Shown: piece by piece, positions 53,301-63,695 of the stretch
Position numbering within the stretch: position 1 is the stretch's first letter
Layout: the number at the start of each line of letters is the position of its first letter
NCBI GenBank assembly: GCA_964036045.1
Contig: OZ038384.1
Span: 60,113,355 to 60,177,354 of the forward strand
Length of the DNA stretch: 64,000 nucleotides
Reading direction: 5' to 3'
Source of the DNA: Eutreptiella sp. 'Long Island Sound 2002'
Taxonomy: Eukaryota; Euglenozoa; Euglenophyceae; Eutreptiales; Eutreptiaceae
Position numbers and translations under genes: made by a program
The notes under the pieces: model-generated
Told to the model about the DNA's origin: nothing
What the model saw: the letters and a program-made list of their open reading frames with translations, nothing else
Databases searched by the model: none

Positions 53301-55285
53301 ACCCTGAAGACAAGTGGGTCCTAGTACCTCTGGGCCACTGGAACTGGAAGTGGAACCAGGCCAGGGGGAACTACTCCACCTATGAGCAGGAATTGCTCGC
53401 GGGTATGCTGGTGCTATCCTCACAAGCACGACTGTTGGGGAGTAACCCTATGGTCTGGCTATGCGACCAAGAACCGGTCCGCAGTTTCCAGAAGGGTCCC
53501 CCACCTGAGAAGGCCAAGCTACGTCGCTGGTGGACCTACCTCAGTCAACTACGGCTGACGGTACACCATATCCAGGGAGTGAAGAACGAGTGCGCCGACT
53601 ACATCAGCCGCAACAACTTCGACGCCCTGATTGGTGCCCGGTCTGAAGCGCTGGCTAAGGAGGCGTTCAGCCGTATGGACGTACACCTGCACCTGAACAT
53701 GACCATGATACGCCCCCTGGAAGGACTCCAACAATCGGAGTACCTACAGGAGTTTGGGGATATCTACCGGCGCCTGGAGAAACGCCTTGAACCCCTCCTG
53801 GTCAACCAAGACCAGACGAAGCGGGACAAGAGCTACCTCTCGCACGAAGACCGCATCGTGGTGCCTAGTGACCGAGTCCCAGCGCTGCTGAAGTGGACCC
53901 ATGAGTCCAGTGGTCATGTGGGTGCTGACCGTAGCCTGAGGCTGTTCAAGCAGTGGTTCCACACTACGTGGACTGACGACCAACTGCGGAAAACCCTCCA
54001 GCCTATCGTGCACAAGTGCCCGTGCAGGTCCTGTAAACCAGGGGATATCAGGGACAGAGGTCTCTACTCGACCCTGCCCATCCCTCACTGTGCTAACAGC
54101 GTTCTATACGTGGACTACACGGAGATGCCGAAGTTCGGGGGCTATGACTTCGCCCTCGTGGTAACCTGTGGGTTGCCCAGGTTTACCAGGGTGTTCCCCT
54201 GTACCAAGCACACTACCGGGGAGGAGACTATCAAGATACTCCTGGAGGAGTGGTTTTGTGTCTACGGGGCGCCCAAGGAGATCAACTCCGATGAGGACGT
54301 ACAAGTACGCTCAGATACTGGCTGGTACAAGAGGGTCCTGAGATCCCTCAATGTCCAGGTGTCTACGGGGATTCCCTACTCTCACACGAGTAACCCCCTA
54401 TGTGAGCGACAGATTCGTGTCCTGAAGGAGAACGTCAGGATATGGTGCAAAACTGAACGCACCAGAGACTGGGTGAGACTACTCCCCGTCATATCCTTGA
54501 TGTTGAACTCCCAAGAGAGTTCAGCTACTGGCTACTCGCCCAATGAGCTATTCCTCGGGCGCCCGGCATGGTTCCTACATGCCCCCTATCCAGAGGACAC
54601 CCATTCTTCTGTGGGTGAATGGGTCCAAGAGCAACAAGCGAAGGTGGACAAGGCCAAGGCTATGCTCCAGAGAGTGAGGGAGCGTCAGTGGAACAAGAAG
54701 AACAAGCACCGTGTACCGGCCACCTACCAAGAGGGGGACTGGGTGCTGGTGCACCACAGTCGACTACCCGCCTGGCCACGCTCTACCAGCGATGACCCAT
54801 ACTTCGGGCCGTACAAGATCCTCTCTGTGGATGGACACCGTATCACCGTGCGGTGTTCTCTCCGTCTAGGGGGGACCCTGGTGTGCGCTGCTCAACACCT
54901 GAAGCGCTACCATGATCCTGAAGACCTCTGTGGGGAGGAGTGGGAGCTGAACGACGAGGAAATCGCCGCTCTGGACCTACAAGGGGCTGCCAGCCCTATG
55001 GAAGTTGAAGGTGAACCGCCCGACATGAACGCCGAGGAGATGGCTAAGGAGGGCTTCTACCTGGTGAAGTCTGTCCTACGCCACCGCTATCGCCAGGGTT
55101 GGCGCTTCCTCACCCTCTGGGAAGGGTTTGGAGTCGAAGAGGCCACCTGGGAGCCCTTCTCTGCATTTGCTCTACCTGAGGGACGCCTAGACTCAGTTCT
55201 GGTTGACTACTTGTCCCAGAACAACCTTGGTGAGTTGCTGAGGCTCGCTGAGACGCTTGCCTCCCAGACTAAAGCTAGGGACTGA
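50357..55285 (+). CDS. Element C pol polyprotein: protease, RT, RNase H, integrase, chromodomain
   Basis: The frame is uninterrupted from the gag stop; counting from the GTG at 50387 it has 1632 codons and ends at TGA 55283-55285. Domains by residue: retropepsin, LDTGATIS at ~17-24; RT from ~570, with KTKMDKRSGFWQVDL and catalytic AHIDDVCLGTN (Asp 777-778; His replaces the usual Tyr/Phe); RNase H, VTDASNVGGGG (Asp 929), NYSTYEQELLAGML and CADYISRNN; integrase zinc finger, HESSGH (1172) and CPCRSC; integrase core Asp 1243, Asp 1302 and Glu 1340 (VDY, NSDED, CERQ); a GPY/F-like FGPYKI; chromodomain at ~1555-1605 (RFLTLWEGFGVEEATWEP). There is no good ATG upstream of the protease, which supports expression as a gag-pol fusion. 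All catalytic residues are present. Confidence 0.95.
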   Translation, partial: RGRSGGTQDLVFWVRIRLGGREYLGVLDTGATISIVAKKGLPGGSLKNTMTTAAIRMGDGHVVHSCGDCEVEVPMGSRTIAHRFYVMDTDAFDFVLGTDFFVQHSQIQSLTLQAPYLLYVDHGSGRESVPLEQSEHTSSYLRLSKEEPSNRMAASKTEDYQLLGEVLDQVLKELGYSREDLSVELFASDKRHVLDLYCSKGKNCSYKFYWPSFGMAYGNPRFSELGKVLTKVALERSRMVLCSPDWGAHGGNEYWRTLLDKLTISSVRLPDEAIYVPLGRKTPIGKPGWGSMLSVVDGGLTSIPWEDLDPTLVQAIQRESDGLALADLNDRLRPQDAVETTPGGDEYVVTDTNAPNSPCRVPVPDGVSECGLSELPSSIHSEDETEHDAFFVQTRVEEVENAEYVAPLKPLLSMRVEDPVDEELDPRSRLREYVDSKRKLVAKKLCYARPTRSSWPLKQGCMGDLSQLKEDLEQKITTWQREVDLKLMKSVWGAHVRTPEEDDLSEECVCETPRACLCCHRPPEMVEQDLLYAYQGLKDATAGEESVEDHLRTSIQGASNLHSDEDMEDKIKVLDPRVQKLIRTYLEVFGELPPPASCDKLVQMDLKLKPEFVGHKIRRRPYPAPKEQADEIERQIQECIDAGLVLEYKDGDYPLHCSPCFLVAKPWSSAKRLVVDYGELNKKTLNHSGSIPNMESTLEKIASCRYKTKMDKRSGFWQVDLTPNAQELLAFITPQGRVFKWKVMPFGVANAPALFQELMNKILSIVRRRPKVQELISRGAQMEAHIDDVCLGTNTQEDHLILLGEFFAVCQENHTRLKLEKCEFMPETMQYLGFDVGYGWWTPAASKAKPLMDAKVRHEDPKKGLHDVRSFIGACNLYRRHIKNFTYTSAVLTDLIKKSTTWRWGPQGQQAFDELKDKVANAKCLGVPRAQGEIILVTDASNVGGGGTLFQWQALEKEEFDSAISQWGTEGLNRDGALKHSYPEDKWVLVPLGHWNWKWNQARGNYSTYEQELLAGMLVLSSQARLLGSNPMVWLCDQEPVRSFQKGPPPEKAKLRRWWTYLSQLRLTVHHIQGVKNECADYISRNNFDALIGARSEALAKEAFSRMDVHLHLNMTMIRPLEGLQQSEYLQEFGDIYRRLEKRLEPLLVNQDQTKRDKSYLSHEDRIVVPSDRVPALLKWTHESSGHVGADRSLRLFKQWFHTTWTDDQLRKTLQPIVHKCPCRSCKPGDIRDRGLYSTLPIPHCANSVLYVDYTEMPKFGGYDFALVVTCGLPRFTRVFPCTKHTTGEETIKILLEEWFCVYGAPKEINSDEDVQVRSDTGWYKRVLRSLNVQVSTGIPYSHTSNPLCERQIRVLKENVRIWCKTERTRDWVRLLPVISLMLNSQESSATGYSPNELFLGRPAWFLHAPYPEDTHSSVGEWVQEQQAKVDKAKAMLQRVRERQWNKKNKHRVPATYQEGDWVLVHHSRLPAWPRSTSDDPYFGPYKILSVDGHRITVRCSLRLGGTLVCAAQHLKRYHDPEDLCGEEWELNDEEIAALDLQGAASPMEVEGEPPDMNAEEMAKEGFYLVKSVLRHRYRQGWRFLTLWEGFGVEEATWEPFSAFALPEGRLDSVLVDYLSQNNLGELLRLAETLASQTKARD

Positions 55286-57546
55286 ACCTTACCCTTACCT
55301 GCCAAAGCGTATGTGTGAGTGTGCTAGTCCTAAGGTCCTGAGAGCAAGCCGCAGAAGTGGTGTCCTAATTATACCCAAGTCTGCGCCCTTGCTAAACCTG
55401 GAGGGTTGGCTTATTGATGCCACGGGGTATGCCCCGGGTCTCCCCTCCTCTATGCGCCCAATTTCTGTGCTGGCGCAAAACCTTGGGGGAATACCCAGCG
55501 TGCTAATCCAGGTATTGTTTTCCCTACCTATCTGTCTACTACAGGGAGGGGTGGCCAAAAGCTATGAAGGCATGAAAACGCCGTTTGCTATGTGGCCAAA
55601 AACACTGACCTAACCACTGCCACAGCCCACCAACCCTGCTAGAATTGCAGGAAACGGGTGGGACAGTGACACACGCACTACAGGTCCTACACACCCTACA
55701 GTGGCACCATCCTGGTGGGCGAGCACTGGGCAACTGGCTCTAGCCCCCACACAGGACTACCACTCCTACACGCACACTCTACTGGGCGTTGCGAAGGTGA
55801 AGGTCTCATGGGTCCTAGCGACCCTCCTGTGAAATGACAAGAGAACACAGCGCTGCTAAGCAACTGTGGCCTAACAGGGGACGCCACAACGCGTTTCCCC
55901 TGCTAGGGCTTGGAGGGAAGGAGTGCTCTCGCGTGCAAGGCGCAGATGTCGATGAAGTCGGACCCCCTGCTCTGCCACAGGCGGAGCGGAGTAACTTGTT
56001 TGTGTGATCTGCGCCCTTGTTTAGCAGGGCATAAAAAAAAATGCTGCTGCACCAATCACCCTACCTGCCCACCTGTAAAACAAAGGCAAATGAAAGGGCG
56101 TTTGCGGCGGGGGAACCAAGCCACACTCCAGGTATTATACCCTTCTCAGTGTGACCTATAATACACTGCCCGCAAACACGCTGGAAGTCCAGCTACCCTT
56201 GTCAAGCAAGCAAGCGTTAAGGGACTCCTCAGGTTCTCTTAAAGAACGTACCGAGGAGCCCCTGGGTAGCCTAAACAAGGTTTACCGTGCGCACTTCGCG
56301 TGGCCTACCCTTTAATGCGTGTGTGAATGCACGAGCATGCACGTCCCACTTGGGCAAACCTGCCCATCACAGCCGCAATCTTGACTCCACCAGGGGGTGG
56401 CCCCGCCTGGGCGTACCTACCTTACTTACCGCTGGGAAGTGAAGCAAGGTGAGAGCAAGTGAGGGGCGCACGCGAAGAACGTTGCTATGCACTTGTGTGT
56501 ATATCTAATCACCCTGATCTGACCGCTAATTATCTGCAATCTTTCTAATCAATTCCTCTATCGCGTTCTATCTTTGTTAGCGCTGCTACAAGGCTCGTTC
56601 ACGGAGACACGAGACGAGCAATGTGTATGCGGCATGCGAGACGAACATACCTGTAGTTTATACCTGATTCATTGAAGTCTTTTCGTTCATTTTCAAATTC
56701 TTGAATTTTTGAAGCTTCTATTACTGTGGGTGGAATCTGTATGTTTATTTATTAATGTGTGTCTCGTCATTTTCAAGACTACGTGAGACATACGTTTATA
56801 ATTCCATTATTTCTCCATTTTCCGGCGCTTCGCTAGGAGCCGCTCCTGCGCGCCGCCATTTTATGCGTATGAATTTCTGGATTTAAAAAATCCAGAGATG
56901 AATATAATTTCTATAAAAATGTGCTTCTGATGCACAATTGGATTCTGCTCAGGTGTGTCGTTTCAGAAAAATTCTACGCCGTCATTTGGCGGATTTTGAT
57001 GTCGTCGCTTCGTTTTTGCGTGGATTCGTCCATAATTCCCCCATCCCTGCCTCTGCAGATACCCACGCGCAGCCTCGCTGAGTAGGCCGTGTTCGGGCCG
57101 AAACGCAGGTGCCTGGGGAGACTGAGCAGAACCAAGACCCCAACAAGGGGCAAATTAATTTCTTTCTCGACTCCCTTCGCCCTAAGACAGGTCACAGGTC
57201 GCCCGCAGGTTTACGAGAACCCATGCGAGTGTGTATAATGTGTCTTGCGTTTGGGTTGTGTCGACGCTGCGTCTTGGAGGGAGGGATGCATATGCACATG
57301 TTTGACATGCTCCCATACTAACCCAACCAAGCCACAGGAGCCCCGGCAGCGCCATGAGCGCTGAGTCTTCTGTAGGATATGATACAATCAGAGCAGCAAA
57401 AGGACGCCAGCCATGGTGAGCGCCCATTTTTCAGTGTGAGGGAAACTGTAGGTATTTTAAAGTAGATGTGGAAACCAAGGAAAGGCCAAGAAAAATTCCC
57501 TTTTTCCTAAAATGCGACAGTGGTGGCCACCACAGCACAAGGGGGG
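55286..57546 (+). other. Element C region between pol and 3' LTR
   Basis: 2.26 kb without a convincing sense frame. Its first ~1.2 kb is conserved with element A (33.5-35.7 kb) in the same position relative to pol. On the antisense strand both copies keep splice-like sites, e.g. TTCTCTTG-C/T-ATTTCACAG near 55830 and TTGTTTTACAGGTGGGCAGG near 56080. It may hold an antisense transcript or structural RNA signals; nothing is recognised. Confidence 0.6.
57539..57546 (+). other. Polypurine tract
   Basis: AAGGGGGG directly abuts the 3' LTR, where plus-strand priming is expected. Confidence 0.8.
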
Positions 57547-58344
57547 AGTAAGAAAAAGTGCTTTTCCATTGCTTTGGGGTATACTCTAGTTGTACTAGAG
57601 ATGCACTGAGCATCCAGGCATCTTTATCTTAGTATGGGTCCCACCAAAAGTGGTGATAACACATTTTGACCTATGGAACCAAACACCCAATCAGGATATG
57701 GAGTGGACCCCTTAATCCCCTTTCAATGTGAAGTAAAACATCTTTTCCTGAGTTGACTGAGCACTGACATACCTAAGGTAGAGCCTATGGATTTATCTAT
57801 GTTTTTCCCTGAATACTTATCTGCCCTAGTGGTATGCACCCTAGGGGGCTGGGCACCTCTTTTTGAGAGGTCCTGGGTTCAATTCCTGGTCAGCCTAGCT
57901 AAGTAGGAAGATCCCATGTGACATGGCAGTGACCTCATCGCCACATACCATGCCACCTCAGCACATATGGGACCCAAAACAAAGAGTGCACATCTCCTGA
58001 GATGGCACTATGGAGAGAGAGTGATCCTGGGGCCGTTTTCTAACTCTTTTCCAAAAACATTTCAGCTATCTTTGTGAATATGCATTCATTTGTGACCTGA
58101 GTTGCAGTTTCTGTGAATATCCAATCATCTTTCACTGTTTACACTGCAGCCCTTCATGCTTTGATCCTGAATTACCTTCTCCTTGCACACTTCTGGCTTG
58201 GGCTATCCTGGATTGACTTGGACTTACTGTATTTCAATAAACAAAAGCTTTTCATCTACCAAAACAAGCAGCAGGACACCCTACAGCAACAGCAAGCAGC
58301 AGGAGAAGCAAAAACACAGTGCTGAAAACACTATAAACTTTTCT
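57547..58344 (+). repeat. Element C 3' LTR
   Basis: 798 bp. Seven substitutions against the 5' LTR and no indels by eye. AATAAA at 58236-58241 and the tRNA-like segment at 57826-57896. Confidence 0.93.
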
Positions 58345-58349
58345 GGGAA
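58345..58349 (+). other. Target-site duplication, right (element C)
   Basis: GGGAA following the 3' LTR. It could be read as TGGGAA on both sides if the LTR is taken one base shorter. Confidence 0.85.
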
Positions 58350-59322
58350 TGACGCCAATTTTGGTGATTTTGGCATCATGACCCCACTTGACGAACCCGT
58401 GGTGCCCTGATGCCGGGAACTCAGAAGGAAACCAGGATGGGTGAGGGCTCGAGGGAGCTCGTATGCGAAGCGCATAGGGTCAGTTGCCTCGTCCCTCCCT
58501 CTGGAGGGTCCGGACGAGGGGTTTATTTTGGAGTTTTCAGAGCTAATATCAGTTTGGGCTGAAACAGCCCATTTTCAGCTACCAACTCCTGGGGGATAAT
58601 GGCGGGGCCTTATCTCCGGCTCAGAGAAGAGTTGGGACCTGCCGTTAAGGGAGCATAGGGTACCACTGTCGGTTGGCCTTGGAGCCACTTGGTTCTCAGG
58701 AACTCGCCTGTGGCTGGGCGGGACACCTTCCCCTATTGGCAGGGTTTCAGGGTCCGGACTGAGTAGGGCATGGGTTGTGTTTGAGCGCCCGCCCCTGCCA
58801 GCCACTGAGAGGGTCGGACCCGGGATTGGGACATGAGTTGGGACTGAATGTCTACTGTCCTGTGATGCCCTTACCCCAGCCCAGTCTTAACTCCATGTGT
58901 ACATATCCTGATGTGTTGCTGTACATACTTTTGTTCCCTTGTTTCAGAGTGGCAAGGATCCTGAAACGCTTTGTCACATGACACGAGCGTGATGATGCCC
59001 CTGTGAGCGCAGTGCTTTGCCTGCCTGCTTGCTTGCGCATGTCCACCGCAGCGTCCCGTGGCCAGGCCCCCCACGGGAACGCGTCAAAAGCGTTTCACCG
59101 CCGCGGGGTTACCCATCCCTCGCGTGCCACTCGGGGCCACCTGAACCCCGAGTACCACGGGCTTCGCAGCGCCGCCCGGCAACAGCGCCGAGTCGGTGAA
59201 GGAGGTGTAGTGACCGGAACTCGGACATCAACGAGTTCCTTCGGCCGACCAGCAAGGCCGCACTCCGAGCTACATCGACCGCCACAACAGCCACTCCGAG
59301 GACCAGTCCATCGAGGGGAACG
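58350..59322. other. Leader of element D or unique flank
   Basis: No gene. Right flank of C and upstream of the element D gag. The inverted pair GTTTCAG...CTGAAAC around 58944-58970 encloses TGGCAAGGATCC, which might be a primer-binding site of D, but no LTR could be delimited. Confidence 0.35.
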
Positions 59323-62300
59323 ATGGTGAATTGGCAGGAGGCGGGCAAGACGTGGCCGCAGCCCCACCCCCATGCGGTGCGCCTACTGCGTGGGTTGTTG
59401 TGGGGGCAGCACTTCCGCCACAGCAATCCCCAGTGCGAAGGCGGCATGCCCGGGACCTTCGAGCTCTGCGAGGACATAGGCCCCGACTGCCTGCAGGCAG
59501 TGGAGGACTGGCTGCGGGTGGAAGGATACGCCTACCGCTTCCGCCAGAAGCGCTGGAGGGTCTGGACCCGGCCGGACAGACCCGGCGAAGGGTTGCGCCC
59601 CGACGGGATTGAGGAGGACGAGAACCCCAACGAGTACCCGTCGGGCGCCACGATCAACGTCTCCATGTGGGACATGATCGAAAAGAAGTTCCCGGTGGCG
59701 GGCAACGAGCGCACGCTGCAGGGCAGCAGCAGCAGCAGCGCGTCTCCTGGGAAGGAGAAGCGTTCCGCCGGGGACAAGAAGCGGGACAGGAAATGGCGTG
59801 AGCACCAGGAATCCCTGGCGGCCCAAGCCGCCCAAGGCGCCAAGGGCGGAACCCCAGCCCCCAGCCCCCAACGGGCCAGTGGCGGTCACCACCCCGGCCA
59901 CACCACCCTTGGCGACTTCCTCGAAGTTGCCAAGAAGGCCAAGGCCAAGCCCCGTCAGCTGCACCTGAGGAATTCAGGCCCCAGCAGCGACGTGGAGTCG
60001 GCCCACCGGGGGAGGAGGCCGGCCGACCAGGCCAGCTCCAGCTGCAGCGTCGCTCCCGACCAAAGGGACGTGGCGCGCGCCTGCGAGCGCGCCTGTGGGG
60101 TGCCCTGCAACCTTCGGGTTGCCCGGCAACGGGCCACGCAGCAGAACGCTGCCGTGGAGGGCGCCGTCGGCATCGCCCATGAGGAGGCCACAGATTGGGG
60201 CAGAGGCATGGCCTTCTACGCCTCGACCGTGGCGGCCGGACTCACGGCCGCAGCCGCCCAGGAGGCAGCGACTGCCCGGGTCAGGGTTGAGGTGGCGGCA
60301 GCCGCCGAGGAAGCCCGCCTGACCAAGGAGGCCATTGCCTGCAAGGAGGCCAAGGTGAAGGCGCTGGAAGAGGCGCTTGCCCAAGAGAGGGCAAAGAAGG
60401 AGGCGGAGGAAAGGGCCAACGCCGAAGCAACGGCCAAGGCCCAGGGGGACGCCGCCAGGAAGGACGCCATCGAGGCCGCGCGACGGAAGGTCGCTGAGGA
60501 GAGGGCCAGGACGGAGGCGGAGCTGGCAGCGCTGGAAGCGGAGAAGGCTCGGCTGCAGCGGGCTCGGGAAGCCGAGGCTGCCCGTGCCCGGGAGGAGGCC
60601 GAAAAGCGAGCTGCCGCAGCCACGACCGCCGGAATGGAGGAGGCGGAGGCCAAGCTCCAGCGTGAGACTCCCCCGGGAGGATCCCGAGAGGAGACCCTTC
60701 GAAAGTTCTTCGAAGGGGACGCCTCCTCCAGGATGAAGCTGGATCTGGAGGAGGTCGACACGCGCAGCAGTGGGAGCAGTGGTCCCACCGCCTACCGACA
60801 GAGGAAGGGTAAGGGGAAGACCCCCGAGAGGTCACGGAGGCCAGCGGGCGGACACCCCCACGACTCCGACCCCTTCTTCACCGCCAGCGACGGGGATGGA
60901 CGAGGTCGCCGACATCGCCGAGGAGTGGCTGGCGGAGGAGGCGGAGACGTCCCCATGGAGCCGGAGGGTGACAGTGAGGATCTCCCTCCTCCCTACCGGA
61001 GCTCGGGATCCACCGAGTGCGAGACCGAGACGCCTAGGTGGGGCGACCTGGACGAGGAGGAAGACATGAACTTCAGTTACACGGAGAAGCCCCCATCCTC
61101 AGACCCACCGAGGCGACCCGGCGGAGACCCACCGGGACCCCCTGGCGGACGACCATCAGGACCCCCTGGAGGACGCCCACCAGGTGGGTCCCCCGGAGGC
61201 GGACCTCCGGGAAGGGGGGGGGGGGGCCTGGACCGGGCGGACCCGGCGGAGGCCCTCCTGGAGGACCCTCTCGGGACCCCGACGACCCACCAGGGTACGG
61301 TGACCCGGATGCCACCTGGCGGTGGATTGTCCACCTCCGCAGGAGGGTCCAGTCCCTCGAGCGCGAGGTAGACACGGGCAAAGGCGAAATGATCCGCATC
61401 GCCAGGGTCGCCGCGGGCGCGCAGAAGGAGCTGGACATAGCCAAGACGGAGATTGTCAAGATCGCCAAGGTCGCCACCGCCGCCCAGAGGGAGCTGGACA
61501 TCGCCAGGGGCGAGACCAGGCTGCTGAACAAGGTCATCAACGGCCTGCAGCAGAGGTTGGACGAGCTGGAAGGCCGTGGGAGCGTCAGCAGCGACCACCC
61601 ACCCCTGGAGTCTGGCTCGTCGGACGACGGCTGGGGACCTGGACCAGGTCCAGGTAGAGCCCACGCCCCCGGCAGAGCCCCCAGGAGTCGCCCCAGCGCC
61701 AGTGCCCCCTGTCTCAGCGCCCCCTCTCACCAGAGCTCGGGCCGCCGCAACGAGCGCGTGCCGCCCAGCAGTGGCAGTGAGGAGTGGCGTGATGAGTGGC
61801 TCAGGGCGGAGTACCACAACCGCCTTGCTCCACCGCGGACACCGGTACGTTCCCGACGCCCCGCACCAGCCCCGGAGCCAGTCCCAATGGTTGGCGGGCG
61901 TTATGGTGGACTCAGAGATGAGGTCCCCCGAGGGGACGTGGACTGGGATGTCGGCAGAGGTGAGGAAGACCTGGAGGAGTTCGGCATTACCCTGCCGCGT
62001 GGTGTACGACGGGAGGCCGCTGAACGCAGCCGCCGGCGCCGTGATGAGGAGGCATACATGGAAGGAGCACGGCGTGAACATCTAGGCTCAGCGTACATGG
62101 AGGAACCACGGCGTAGCCACACGGATACCGTGGAGGAGATGGAAGTGGCGGCCGTGCCAGTCCGTGGGGGACGCCGATGGGAACCTCGGTCGACCTCGCG
62201 GCCGGCGTTCATGGTCTCTAAGTCCGCGGATGCCGCCGTGTGGGAAGACCTGAAGGACATCAAGCCCCCCACGTACGATGGCAACCCCCCCAACCTCGAC

Positions 62301-63692
62301 GGCTTCTTGGAGAAGCTGGATGATTGGGGGATGACCGTCACTGAAGACATGGATCCCGCAGATGCGGAGAGATATGTCTTCAAACGGTTCAGGTACCGCC
62401 TGCCGGAGGTGCTCCAAGAGCTATACTTCATGGCGACCAAGGAGGGGAAAATCAAGACCCTCAAGGAAGCCAAGAAGTGGCTCAACGAGCAAGAGCGGGT
62501 GGACGCTCCGCAGGTGGCTGCCAAGCGGTGGAAGTCCATCAAGCTTCAGCATGATGGTCGGGAGATCCGCCTAGGAGATTGGCGGGACGTCCGGGGGCAA
62601 TACACCCTCTTCCGCCGCAACGTGGAGGACTGGAATGAGCGTGACGAGCAGGCCCGCCTGCTCTCCATGCTGCCGGAAGCATGGATCAAGAGAGTCACCG
62701 AGGAGGAAGACAAGAGGGCCAAACTCAACCACACGGTCAGGATGATGCTCCCAAAGGGGTATCATACGAACGTGGTGGCTTGGACAAGGAAGACCGTGGC
62801 CCGGGATGTCAAACGGCACTCCCTCCGGAGCGCCCTCCTCATCACCGTCACGGGCGATCGCGAGAAGACCGCGATGTGGCGCCTTGATGAGTGTGACGTG
62901 AGCGGCCAGACCATCCGTCTGCAGGCCATCCCGGCGCGGATGAGTTGCGACGAGATCCTGGAGTGGGTTGGAGAGGAGGTACTCAAGGAGTACCGGAACC
63001 TCCACCACACCCGCGGGTTGAGGCCCGGCGACCGTGACGTCAACTACGTTGGCGAGGGGCCTGGCGGGGAAGCTGCCATGGACCCAGCGGGAGCGGATGG
63101 CGATGAGGCTCTCGACGACGATGACGACGACGATGAGCCCGCGGAGATGGCCGTTTGTGCCTTCCTGGCCAACAACCTGAACGCGGGGAGCAACCGGGGA
63201 AGCTGGAAGCCCCTGCTGGAGGGTTGGAAGAAGAAGGAGAAAAAGGACCCCCGCCGCATTGGCGACCCTGCGCTGTCCTTTGGGGAGTTCATACGAGCTC
63301 ACCCTCAGGGCTGTTTCGTGTGTTATGGGAGCAACAAAGGGTTCAACCATGACCACCGGTCATGCCCCATCCACAAGGCCGACACGGAGGCCTACAAGAA
63401 GGTGCACGGGTCGAAGAAGCGTGCACCAGCGGGTATCCGGGAGACCAAAGTGGAGGTCGACAAGGACGAGCTCTCCAAGCTGATGTCGATGGGGACCGAG
63501 TTGGCCAAGGAGATCCAGGAGATCAAGAGGAACTGGGTCCCCAGGTCGGACGACAAGAACAAGGAGAACAAAGAGAATGACAAGAACAAGGACAAGGACA
63601 AGAAGGGTAAGAAAGGGGGAAAGAAGAAGGGTGTCAACGAGGTTGATGCGGAGGAGAGTACCCCTACTACCACCACAACCGACGCCCCTTAG
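59323..63692 (+). CDS. Element D gag-like protein (frame change at poly-G)
   Basis: ATG 59323 (MVNWQEAGKTWPQPHPH) starts a globular N-terminal part (LQAVEDWLRVEGYAYRF), a Ser/Ala/Lys linker, and a long Ala/Glu/Lys/Arg coiled coil (about 60300-60640, e.g. KEAKVKALEEALAQERAKK). A Pro/Gly-rich region follows (PPGGRPSGPPGG). At the 13-G run 61214-61226 the coding character moves one frame: the first frame runs on to 61371 without sense, while the second continues with helical REVDTGKGEMIRIARVAAG, a capsid-like domain (VWEDLKDIKPPTYDGNPPNL, LPEVLQELYFMATKEGK) and an atypical knuckle CFVCYGSNKGFNHDHRSC. A Lys-rich tail ends at TAG 63690-63692. The homopolymer makes an indel or sequencing error likely. 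About 1455 codons in all, long for a gag. Confidence 0.65.
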
Positions 63693-63695
63693 CGG
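63690..63695 (+). promoter_or_regulatory. Gag stop with CGG context (TAG CGG), element D
   Basis: TAG followed by CGG, with the same frame open for 102 codons to the window end. It matches the stop-CGG arrangement of B and C although the gags are unrelated. Confidence 0.5.

Larger units (their letters stand above)
46968..58344 (+). mobile_element. Element C: full-length Ty3/gypsy chromovirus
   Basis: An 11.4-kb LTR retrotransposon with both LTRs, primer-binding site, gag, one pol frame ending in a chromodomain, a 2.2-kb 3' region, polypurine tract and 5-bp target duplication. The two LTRs differ at 7 of 798 positions by eye, implying recent insertion. Its gag has two single-base indels, so this copy needs help or the assembly has errors. 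The chromodomain should direct integration to particular chromatin, as in other chromoviruses. Confidence 0.95.

Noticed and set aside
50387-55285. General UAG/UAA to Gln reassignment as an established conclusion
   Set aside because: The intact pol of C has no TAG or TAA in 1632 codons, and TAR-tolerant open frames arise often by chance; kept only as a hypothesis to test.
55696-55887. Minus-strand frame similar to a plus-strand frame at 34.6 kb as a conserved protein
   Set aside because: The shared stretch ends at a conserved acceptor-like CAG, and similarity is explained by DNA homology of the 3' regions of A and C.
60216-60835. Long Ala/Ser/Pro-rich minus-strand frames under element D gag
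   Set aside because: GC-rich coiled-coil coding DNA leaves the antisense open; the sense frame has domains and a Cys/His knuckle.
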